64,000 nt of DNA from Balneolaceae bacterium (lineage in GTDB: Bacteria > Bacteroidota > Rhodothermia > Balneolales > Balneolaceae): the NCBI GenBank assembly GCA_017795005.1, contig CP051242.1, positions 2,906,119 through 2,970,118 on the forward strand, written 5' to 3'. The translations under genes and the position numbers were made by a program. Below are positions 56,418-64,000 of the stretch, piece by piece. The notes beneath the pieces are model-generated. The model was not told where the DNA came from and ran no database searches. It saw nothing but the letters and a program-made list of their open reading frames with translations. Within the stretch, counting starts at the first letter, position 1. Every line of letters starts with the position of its first letter.

Positions 56418-58356
56418 GCACAACAGTCGTGTTTTGGGTATCAACAATACTTTGAAACATAGCTTTGAGCTGAGCATATTCTGAAGGATAGTAAAGCATA
56501 TTGGTAATAGATAACTGTGCTGCAAGCTGAATTTTCCCATAACCTGAATTTGAAATAAATCTGTAAAAACCTACCTGTTCAGGAGATCGAATCATTGCAT
56601 TTTGCGGAAGTTCTTCTACTACATACCCTTCAGGAATATCGACCTCAACAGCAATGGTATACTTATAAGGATATCTGAATTCGACTGGCAATTCCCGTTC
56701 TTCTCTTTTGAAAGGATTTTCGTTCCGCTTTAGAAATAAAAAAGGATTTAGGTATATAAAATCTCCTTGTTTTCTTACTTCAGAGCCAGGATTCAAAGTG
56801 AATTTCAAATCATATTGTACTTCTTTAGATAAAGAATCCAGATTTAGAAATGCTGCCGAATCAATAGAGACATCCTGGTAATCTTCCATAAAATCTTTCC
56901 AATACTCCTCCGGAGTTTGATCCTCTAAATCACTTCTATAATCCTGGGCAAATACACCTCTGGAACTACCACTCATAGTTCCGTGAACCAAAGAGGAATC
57001 AGAGAGTGATAAGTTTAAACTTATCCGTTCAAAGGTATCTTCCAATGGATATGTAAATATCCATCCGTGACTGTGATCGTCTCTTATAACAAATGCATTT
57101 ACGTATAAAGTACTTGTATGAGGCGAAGTGTAACTTCTTTTTCCTGAGCTTGCATCCAGCATAATTGCACTTTCATCAATCTCTACTACTGCTACCATCA
57201 TATTGAACTGTTGTGCCAATGGGTTTCCATCCACAACTTTTCCATTTTCCCGGGTACTTATTAACGCCGGACTTGCCTTAATGCCGGCATGTTTGAGCAT
57301 TTCTACAAGCATCATATTCAAATCTGCTGTACTACCTTCTTTTTCATCAAAGGCGTCTCTGATTCCCCTATCTGTAAGAACGGCCAGGTCTCCATCCCAC
57401 TCATAATTAAAGACGATGTAATTATAAATTTTTTCAATCTTCTCGAGTGGATCTTCTATTCCTTCTATAAGTTCATCAACTTTATCTTTCATTGAACCTT
57501 TAAGTCTTTGTCCACCAAAATCTTCATGATTATTCAAAAGCTTGGCAATGTCTGACCATGAGTCCAATGGACTTAAAACTGAAACATACTGATCACCTAA
57601 GTACTGGGTAATCACTTCTGTGATATAATCTTCACGATTAATCAGATAAGGAAGGTCTTCTACCGGGTATAAATTCTCTTTTGCTAGGTGATATCTTGTG
57701 GATTGACTCCCATAATATCCGCCTTGGTTAACTTCATTTATTGCCAGTGAGTCATTGTTCCCTTTCAATACAACTCGAAATTGCATCCGGTGTGGAATGG
57801 TGTACATAATTTCACTCCACATTACTGGTATATAATCGTGAAACCTCCAGTTAGGAACCTGAAAATATTGTCCCATTCTTTTTGTGAAGGTATAATCAAT
57901 AATGGATCCTTTTTTGACATTTGGTACTGCATAAGAAACCACATCCACCCCTTCACTCTGATTTGTAGAGAAAATGGCATTCTCTCCCATTTCAGATATC
58001 TGAATTTCTCCATTATCTAAAATATTATAAGAAGCAGCTTCAATATCAGAAACCTTCTGATCAATGCTTTTGAAAAGAGGAATTCTAACGTTCGAATATT
58101 CTATGCCCTCATCATTTAATACTTTAATTCTTCGGTGCCTTGTAAAATAAATATGCATACTCATATCAAACCTTACCTCACCATAGTCGAACAGAACCAC
58201 AGCTGGCATAGTTGAATCATATTTAGAATTGTAGGCTGAAAAATCTTCTATGCCAACTTCACCAATCTTCTTGGGTTGTGCCTGTAGCAAAAAACAAACT
58301 GTAAAACTTAACAGAAGAGTTATAAACAGTTTCAGAAATAGTGATGAAGTTTGCAT
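56395..58356 (-). CDS. DUF3857 + degenerate transglutaminase-like exported protein (Cys and His lost)
   Basis: The 653-residue protein has a signal peptide ([14 protein letters not shown]) and the DUF3857/transglutaminase-like/C-terminal beta layout of the two proteins at 44860-48755. Both catalytic positions are gone: [11 protein letters not shown] in place of the Cys loop and [12 protein letters not shown] in place of the His strand. Only the Asp (IMLDAS) is kept. It is likely a binding or structural protein. It lies upstream of nothing related; pgk begins just after it on the same strand. Confidence 0.88.
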   Translation of the reverse strand: MQTSSLFLKLFITLLLSFTVCFLLQAQPKKIGEVGIEDFSAYNSKYDSTMPAVVLFDYGEVRFDMSMHIYFTRHRRIKVLNDEGIEYSNVRIPLFKSIDQKVSDIEAASYNILDNGEIQISEMGENAIFSTNQSEGVDVVSYAVPNVKKGSIIDYTFTKRMGQYFQVPNWRFHDYIPVMWSEIMYTIPHRMQFRVVLKGNNDSLAINEVNQGGYYGSQSTRYHLAKENLYPVEDLPYLINREDYITEVITQYLGDQYVSVLSPLDSWSDIAKLLNNHEDFGGQRLKGSMKDKVDELIEGIEDPLEKIEKIYNYIVFNYEWDGDLAVLTDRGIRDAFDEKEGSTADLNMMLVEMLKHAGIKASPALISTRENGKVVDGNPLAQQFNMMVAVVEIDESAIMLDASSGKRSYTSPHTSTLYVNAFVIRDDHSHGWIFTYPLEDTFERISLNLSLSDSSLVHGTMSGSSRGVFAQDYRSDLEDQTPEEYWKDFMEDYQDVSIDSAAFLNLDSLSKEVQYDLKFTLNPGSEVRKQGDFIYLNPFLFLKRNENPFKREERELPVEFRYPYKYTIAVEVDIPEGYVVEELPQNAMIRSPEQVGFYRFISNSGYGKIQLAAQLSITNMLYYPSEYAQLKAMFQSIVDTQNTTVVLKKESSE

Positions 58357-58367
58357 AAAATTGTTTG

Positions 58368-59561
58368 TTACTTATCTGTTAATGAAGTTACACCCGGTAA
58401 CTCTTTCCCTTCCAGATATTCAAGACTCGCTCCACCGCCTGTAGATACATGTGAAACCTGATCGCTCAACCCGGCATTTTTTATAGCAGAAGCTGAATCA
58501 CCACCACCAATAATTGTAGTAGCTCCATACCCGGTAGCTTCAACAAGTGCCTGAGCAACTGCATTGGTACCTTCCGCAAAACTAGGCATTTCAAAAACAC
58601 CCATTGGACCATTCCAAACTACTGTTTTTGCAGCCTTAATGGTATTCCCAAATGCAATGGCAGATTGTGGTCCTATATCAAGTGCTTCCCAGTCATCTTT
58701 GATGTTATCTTCATCCACTACCTCCTGATTTGCATCGTTACTGAAGTCATCTGCAATCACAAAGTCAAAAGGAAGCAAGAGATTTACCCCCTTCTCTTTT
58801 GCTTTTTCCATGAGTTCTTTTGCAGTCGGAATCATTTCTTCTTGTAATAGTGATTTCCCAACAGACTTACCATTCGCTACCAAAAAGGTATAGGCCATAC
58901 CTCCACCAATAATGATAGTATCTACTTTATTAAGTAATGCTTCGATCACTGGAATTTTATCTGAAACTTTAGCTCCTCCAAGAATAGCCACAAACGGTCG
59001 AACAGGATCATTAACACTATCGCTCAGATACTTAATTTCTTTTTCCAGCAAATATCCGGATGCCGCTGGTTGAAGGTATTTCGTAACCCCTGCTACAGAT
59101 GCATGTGCCCGATGGCTACTACCGAAGGCATCATTAACAAATACGTCAGCGTGACTGGCTAACCTTCCGGCGAAGATTTCATCATTTTCAGTTTCTTCTT
59201 TATGAAACCGAACGTTTTCGAGTACTACTATTTCACCAAAATCTGCTCCTTCAATTACTGAAGTAGCTTTCTCCCCAACACAATCTTCTGCAAAGTGAAC
59301 TTTAGTGTCTACTAAACCGGCTAAATGTTCTGCAACAGGTTTTAAAGAAAATTCCGAATCAGGTTCACCTTTTGGTCGACCTAAATGACTGGTTAAAATC
59401 AACAAGCCTCCTTCTTCAATTACATGATTAATCGAAGGAAGTGCCTGTATTACCCTGTTATCGTCTGTTATTTCACCATTAATTATTGGCACGTTAAAAT
59501 CTACGCGCATAAGTACTTTTTTTCCTTTAACATCGATATCGTTGAGAGTAAGTTTTGCCAT
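58368..59561 (-). CDS. pgk: phosphoglycerate kinase
   Basis: PGK interconverts 1,3-bisphosphoglycerate + ADP and 3-phosphoglycerate + ATP in the cytosol. From the ATG at 59561 ([20 protein letters not shown]) it has 397 residues, the standard length. The reading to 59612 adds 17 residues of no match. Signatures are [42 protein letters not shown] and [10 protein letters not shown]. No gap gene is nearby. Confidence 0.98.
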   Translation of the reverse strand: MAKLTLNDIDVKGKKVLMRVDFNVPIINGEITDDNRVIQALPSINHVIEEGGLLILTSHLGRPKGEPDSEFSLKPVAEHLAGLVDTKVHFAEDCVGEKATSVIEGADFGEIVVLENVRFHKEETENDEIFAGRLASHADVFVNDAFGSSHRAHASVAGVTKYLQPAASGYLLEKEIKYLSDSVNDPVRPFVAILGGAKVSDKIPVIEALLNKVDTIIIGGGMAYTFLVANGKSVGKSLLQEEMIPTAKELMEKAKEKGVNLLLPFDFVIADDFSNDANQEVVDEDNIKDDWEALDIGPQSAIAFGNTIKAAKTVVWNGPMGVFEMPSFAEGTNAVAQALVEATGYGATTIIGGGDSASAIKNAGLSDQVSHVSTGGGASLEYLEGKELPGVTSLTDK

Positions 59562-59723
59562 TTTTTTGTAAGGATTATGTTTTAAATCGGTCTTATTTGT
59601 CTGAAGGTACAATCTTTATAACTTGATGTATAGTTTTGTAGCCCAGTCTTTTGATGCTTTTTTATGCATTTTTTTGCACATTAAAAAGGCTTACCAATAT
59701 TAACTTATTTAAGGCATGGTATT

Positions 59724-62700
59724 ATGAAGTTTTTGATACTGTTATGCTCAATGAGCTTTTTAGGTGGTGCAGCTTTTGCACAAAGTTTAAATGTAGTCAG
59801 CACCTATCCCGCCGACGGTGCTTTCGGAGTAGATACTGATTCAGTGGTTATTACCTTTGATCAGAAGTTTGATCCTGGTTTTTTTGCTGGTGACAGCAGC
59901 GGTGCAGGTGTGTTTTTCTTCCTCTCTCCTGAGGATTCAGTAGTATACACTAATTTTGCGCTTAGTGAAGATAGTTTATCTATCACCTACTATATTGAGC
60001 TTTCAGAGAACACCGATTACACCGGGTTCATTGTAGAAGCTGTAAGCAAAAATGGTTTCTATCTCGAAGATCCTGTGATTTTTCGTTTTACAACCGCCTC
60101 TTCTGCAGGACAGTTTACTGTAGAAGGCAGCCTTCCGGAACCTATGCTGGAAAAAATTCTAACAGATCACACGTATGAAGATATCATTGTAACACTTAAC
60201 TCCAATCCAATAGATTTCGGCTCAGAAGATGATGACTGTGTTGATGAAGAATGTGAAGATGATGGATTAGAAACCCTTTATGTTACTTTTGTTAATAAAG
60301 AAACCGGTGAATTCAGTATTTCCGGTGTACGTGAAGGAACATATTACCCAATCGCATTCAATTTCTTTGGGGAAGGTTTAGATGATGACGAAGAAGGAGA
60401 ATTCTTCGTCCCTGAACTTTATTTCTATGATCCCAATGACGACTTTTTTCCTGATTCTATCTCAGTGAATTCTACTTCAGCGCCAAGTGACACCCTTTCA
60501 GGGATAGATTTAAGAGCTTTTGAAATTATTCCGATTACATTTTCGCAAGCAGTAGAGCGTGCAGAAACTATTTTATCAGAACTTCCAAACAGTCCTGTTC
60601 TCGTTGGGGGTGCTACCTTTTATGGTTCCCTTTCATTTATTGATGAAGAGGAGGAACATGAGGATAGCACCGCATTCAAGCCTGTAAAAATGAAAGGAAT
60701 GTCTGCACTTGCCCGACCTTCAATATTTGCAGAAGCTGATGATCATGGATCAGAAGATGAGTTTATTGACATTCTTACCGATCCATCTGGGTTTCAACTC
60801 CAGTGGACTTTATATGGATACGATTCTGTTAAAGATTCCGCCTTTTCAATACTTGTATCTCCTTTCTTTAGTGAGTTTGCGGGATATATTGGTGAAGAAG
60901 AGGCTGAACTTCCTGATACGGTAAGTTTTTCAGATATAGAACCACTTCCTGTTACCTATATCGATAGTGATTCTGCAGCCACTATTATCGAAGAAAACGG
61001 AGGATGGGAGTTTCGGGAATATTTCGGTGATGAAGAATTTGGTGGATGGAATTTACAGCTCCAGGCACTTAATAACTTTTGGGATGTTCGTGAAGATTCA
61101 CTTATAGAAAATTTGCCTGTAATGTGGTCAGGATATTACGATGGTTTTATCTATGATCCTTTTACAAATGAATATGAAGAAGGATATCTGGTTGTCTATC
61201 TGGATATGGAAACAGGCGAAGTCTTATATACTGATTCTTTTATAGGTGGTTTTGGTGAGGAATCTCTTATCACACTTTCAGAGGCAGTTGAACTGGCTCA
61301 ACCATTTGTAGAGGAAATGGACAATGATCCGGTTATAATCGGTGGTGGTACTATTTGGGCATCTGCCGGTCTGTTTGAAGATGATTTTAGTGATCCGGAA
61401 CCAAGCGGATCAAATGTAAAATTCTCAGAGTCGATTAATAGATTGATTGCTGAACATGACGATCATGATGGACATGATGACGACGATGACTTATCATTCC
61501 CATTTTTAAGCGAGCCTAACGGACTCCAAATTCAATGGGATGTGTATGGATACGACTCAGTTAAAGATTCCGCTTTCATTCTTACAGTTTCCGAATTTGC
61601 TGTTGAGTTTGGAGGCTATATTGGAGAAGAAGATGCTGAGTTGCCAGATTCTGTAAGCTTCTCAGATATACAACCACTCCCTGAATTCTTCCTTGATAGT
61701 GATTCAGTTGCTATGCTTGTTGAATATAATGGGGGCTTTGAATTCAGAAGTTTATTTAGCGGAGAATATAGTTTCTGGGAAATGGAACTGGAAGCGGTAG
61801 ATAATTTCTGGGAACTAAATGAAGACACTCTCATTATAGATCCTCCTGTAACCTGGAGAGCAGAGTATTATGGATTCGGTTTTGATCCATTTACAAATGA
61901 ATTTATTGAGGGCTATTTTGTGATGTACATCAGTTTTGAGAATGGAGAGATCATCTACTCAGACTCTGAGATTCATGGCGAATCATTTACTTCTCATATC
62001 ACTTTTAATGAAGCAGTTTCTATCGCTGATTCGGTAATAAACGATTTCCCAAATGAAGTTGATATCATGGGTGGATTAACACATTACACAAATGTTGAAA
62101 TCCTTTTCAAAGGAGCCAAAAGTAAAGTTCCTGAATCCGTTAAATCAAAAGTTGTGAGTGCAATGGATGATCATGGTCCAACACCAGCTGGTACAGTTCA
62201 ACCTGATGGACACGCATTTAGTTGGCAGGTTTTTGTATATGACAGTGATGTAGATACAGTATATATCATTAATGTTACTGAGTTCGATGCTTATGTTGAT
62301 GGAGCAATGGGAAGTGATGATGTTGAGGAAGAAGTTGTATTCAGTGATATGATGCCTTTACCATTCACTCATATCGATAGCGATTCTGCAGCCGCTTTAA
62401 TAGATGCTGAGGGTGCTTTAGCATTCAGAACAGCAATGCAGGAATCAGAACTTGACTGGTATTGGGAATCAGATCTACAGTTAATGCATCAATATTGGGA
62501 TTTCCCTCCAAATCCAACTTCTACTGCTCCAATTACCTGGAGAGCTGAATATTATGCCTGGGCTTTTGATGAAGAAACGGAGGAATTTCATGAAGATTCG
62601 CTAACCGTATTCCTTGATGCTGAAACAGGAGACGTTCTTTACTCAACTGTAATTGTTTCAAATGATGAAGAACCTGGCACTCCGGATAGATTTAGTCTGG

Positions 62701-62948
62701 CTCAAAATTATCCGAATCCATTTAACCCATCAACTAATATCCCATTCGAGTTAAGGGAAGCTTCCAGAGTCGAGATAAGTGTCTACTCTATTCTTGGTCA
62801 AAAAGTAGCTACGATTGTAAATGAGTTGTATCCCGCAGGATCACACCTCATAAATTGGAATGCCAGTGACCTTGCTAGTGGAGTTTATATTTACCGAATG
62901 GAAGCCGGTGGATTTACACAAACACGAAAATTTGTTCTCCTTAAGTAA
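59724..62948 (+). CDS. 1074-residue acidic repeat protein with Big_5-like domain and T9SS tail
   Basis: It has a signal peptide (LGGAAFAQ), a Big_5 Ig-like domain (about 20-128, YPADGAFGVDTDSVVITFDQ), and an acidic linker. Three long repeats of about 245 residues follow (starting near 270, 515 and 758), each with an EAVELA helix, a QWDVYGYDSVKDSAF-like strand, SDIQPLPEFFLDSDSVA and a closing YLDMETGEVLY-like PepSY-type hairpin. The 81-residue T9SS domain starts at 994. Asp/Glu/His clusters such as AEHDDHDGHDDDDD suggest metal binding. It is an exported surface protein of unknown function. Confidence 0.85.
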   Translation: MKFLILLCSMSFLGGAAFAQSLNVVSTYPADGAFGVDTDSVVITFDQKFDPGFFAGDSSGAGVFFFLSPEDSVVYTNFALSEDSLSITYYIELSENTDYTGFIVEAVSKNGFYLEDPVIFRFTTASSAGQFTVEGSLPEPMLEKILTDHTYEDIIVTLNSNPIDFGSEDDDCVDEECEDDGLETLYVTFVNKETGEFSISGVREGTYYPIAFNFFGEGLDDDEEGEFFVPELYFYDPNDDFFPDSISVNSTSAPSDTLSGIDLRAFEIIPITFSQAVERAETILSELPNSPVLVGGATFYGSLSFIDEEEEHEDSTAFKPVKMKGMSALARPSIFAEADDHGSEDEFIDILTDPSGFQLQWTLYGYDSVKDSAFSILVSPFFSEFAGYIGEEEAELPDTVSFSDIEPLPVTYIDSDSAATIIEENGGWEFREYFGDEEFGGWNLQLQALNNFWDVREDSLIENLPVMWSGYYDGFIYDPFTNEYEEGYLVVYLDMETGEVLYTDSFIGGFGEESLITLSEAVELAQPFVEEMDNDPVIIGGGTIWASAGLFEDDFSDPEPSGSNVKFSESINRLIAEHDDHDGHDDDDDLSFPFLSEPNGLQIQWDVYGYDSVKDSAFILTVSEFAVEFGGYIGEEDAELPDSVSFSDIQPLPEFFLDSDSVAMLVEYNGGFEFRSLFSGEYSFWEMELEAVDNFWELNEDTLIIDPPVTWRAEYYGFGFDPFTNEFIEGYFVMYISFENGEIIYSDSEIHGESFTSHITFNEAVSIADSVINDFPNEVDIMGGLTHYTNVEILFKGAKSKVPESVKSKVVSAMDDHGPTPAGTVQPDGHAFSWQVFVYDSDVDTVYIINVTEFDAYVDGAMGSDDVEEEVVFSDMMPLPFTHIDSDSAAALIDAEGALAFRTAMQESELDWYWESDLQLMHQYWDFPPNPTSTAPITWRAEYYAWAFDEETEEFHEDSLTVFLDAETGDVLYSTVIVSNDEEPGTPDRFSLAQNYPNPFNPSTNIPFELREASRVEISVYSILGQKVATIVNELYPAGSHLINWNASDLASGVYIYRMEAGGFTQTRKFVLLK

Positions 62949-62965
62949 ATCTATATAACCTTAAT

Positions 62966-62999
62966 AAAAAGCCTCATAGTTATATGAGGCTTTTTTTTT
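62966..62999. terminator. bidirectional terminator between convergent genes
   Basis: AAAAAGCCTCATA (62966-62978) and TATGAGGC (62983-62990) plus T's form a 13-bp stem counting A-T pairs, with a 4-base loop. T runs lie on both strands. The minus-strand gene's stop (62998) lies in the T tract. Confidence 0.9.
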
Positions 63000-64000
63000 A
63001 TTTGGAAACTATTCTGCCTACTAAATCCAAAGGTATATTCACAGAAAATTGATAAAATTCCGTTCCTCTAAGCGGGTTTCCCCTTTCTGGAACATCCATT
63101 TTAGCATAGTCGAACGAAAAATATTTGTAATGGAATCCTAAGCCAAACGTATCATATACCCGCGCTCCATTATTGGGATGTTCATAATAGTACCCGTATC
63201 TAAAACTAAAAAGACCCAATAAGATAACTTCCAAACCCCTGTGTGTTCTAAACTGGTCTTTGGGCTTCAATTCTATATACTCCTGACCATTAAACCGGTA
63301 AAATGAATCCCAGGAATTAAAAAGTGCTTCCCAAGGTCCTAAAGCTACATAAGAGGTATCAGAAACCCCTTCCGTATCCGTAATCTTTAGTTCTTTCCGT
63401 GCCATTACTTTACTTAAAGATGCATATATCCCAAAAGAGAAAGCTGGATTCCCTCTAAATTGTTCTTCGCTTTCAAGCCTGATACCAAAGCCACCTCGCA
63501 TAATTATGGGCATAGGGTCTTCCGGTCCAGAAGCAGTATAACTTATTGGGTAACCAAAGTCTGTAAGTGACCAACCAACAGAAGGTGTTATCAATAAATC
63601 TTGATACTGATAGGTATAATCTGCGTAGAGCCCGACATCAAAAGTAACCTGATTTGCAGAGTATACTCTATCTCCATTAATAACTGTTCTAGATGCAAGA
63701 CCAGATTTAATAAAGTTGGCTCCTAATCCTACATAAATATTTTTATTGAGTGAAAATGAACCTGATAAGGTATGAGCATATTCATAAGAATTAAAAGTAT
63801 TAATAAGTACGTTATTTTCATCAAAACGACTCTGCTTACCCAAATTCAGATAGGTGAATTGGTATCCCAAGGTAAAATCATCGAATCCAACTATTACATT
63901 AGGATTTTTGAGGTATAAATCATCGACATTAAAATTTGGAAGCCAAGGAGTAACAAAAAATCCATTGCCTGAATTAAAATAAAATGGAGAAGATATTTTA
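62998..64000 (-). CDS. PorV-like outer-membrane beta-barrel, 5' end cut off by window
   Basis: The frame is open from the stop at 62998 to the window edge; codons continue past 63870, giving the upstream residues NSGNGFFVTPWLPNFNVDD. The start and signal peptide are therefore outside. The visible part has beta strands with aromatic girdles (YVGLGANF, FDVGLYADYTYQY) and ends FSFDYAKMDVPERG ... FYQFSVNIPL, matching the end of the PorV-like protein at 54488-55609. It is likely the same family. Confidence 0.7.
   Translation of the reverse strand, partial: KISSPFYFNSGNGFFVTPWLPNFNVDDLYLKNPNVIVGFDDFTLGYQFTYLNLGKQSRFDENNVLINTFNSYEYAHTLSGSFSLNKNIYVGLGANFIKSGLASRTVINGDRVYSANQVTFDVGLYADYTYQYQDLLITPSVGWSLTDFGYPISYTASGPEDPMPIIMRGGFGIRLESEEQFRGNPAFSFGIYASLSKVMARKELKITDTEGVSDTSYVALGPWEALFNSWDSFYRFNGQEYIELKPKDQFRTHRGLEVILLGLFSFRYGYYYEHPNNGARVYDTFGLGFHYKYFSFDYAKMDVPERGNPLRGTEFYQFSVNIPLDLVGRIVSK

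Noticed and set aside
59724-62948. The acidic repeat protein as a calcium-binding EF-hand or cadherin repeat protein
   Set aside because: There are no regular DxDxDG loops; the Asp/His clusters are in linkers between long PepSY-like repeats.
1-64000. CRISPR arrays, tRNA or rRNA genes, insertion sequences
   Set aside because: I looked at every intergenic gap; the largest is 309 bases. There are no repeat-spacer patterns, no clover-leaf or CCA-type ends, and no transposase-like frames. The CCACTTAT run has no spacers.

Overview
The window reads as ordinary, gene-dense chromosome from a marine or saline member of the Bacteroidota/Rhodothermota group, most likely a Balneolales-type organism. The evidence is five secreted proteins ending in a type IX secretion (T9SS) type-A sorting domain with an NYPNPFNP block, a GSII-class glutamine synthetase, menaquinone genes, a GldE-like protein next to ssb, PorV-like outer-membrane proteins, and promoters of the TTTG-N19-TAnnTTTG kind. 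Placement below phylum level is inference. I see no rRNA, tRNA, CRISPR array, transposase or phage gene.

Layout. 1-3910 (minus): a cut-off thioredoxin-like lipoprotein, gatB and an RsmB-type methyltransferase. 4006-7313: two tandem T9SS cargo paralogues and a rhodanese lipoprotein. 7611-9266: pckA. 9324-12443 (minus): a beta-propeller exoprotein and prfA. 12580-20267: purK and purE, separated by a lipoprotein, a serine hydrolase and a large T9SS protein. 20421-24405: an RRM protein, a YbjQ-type protein, a basic secreted protein on the minus strand, and an ECF sigma/anti-sigma/DUF4097 operon. 24413-27662 (minus): a MacB-like permease, a DUF2141 protein, csaA and glnA. 27947-32674: menA-menC-menE plus a fatty acid hydroxylase-type membrane enzyme. 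32735-35248: a lone HD + Hsp90-type ATPase fusion. 35243-38948: purB (minus), then amt and a porin-like protein. 39028-48755 (minus): M48 peptidase, murB, gldE, ssb, an AI-2E-type permease and two DUF3857/transglutaminase proteins. 48963-54387: DUF1800/DUF1501 pair and two WG-repeat lipoproteins. 54488-64000: two PorV-like proteins, a DinB-like protein, a third DUF3857 protein, pgk and a 1074-residue acidic repeat protein with a T9SS tail.

How the genes work together. Three purine genes (purK, purE, purB) and two ammonium-assimilation genes (glnA, amt) lie here. glnA and amt share a palindrome (AAGCGCTT, extended to a common 12-mer) at almost the same distance from their predicted promoters, which suggests a common regulator. 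Related sequence lies upstream of pckA. The T9SS cargo genes and PorV-like proteins reflect a surface-export lifestyle. The sigma/anti-sigma/DUF4097 genes overlap one another and probably form one envelope-responsive unit.

The best candidate for an undescribed system is the single-gene HD-phosphohydrolase + GHKL (Hsp90-like) ATPase at 32735-35248. It is AT-rich, starts at TTG, and abuts purB with a 6-base convergent overlap. A conflict/defence role is inference only.
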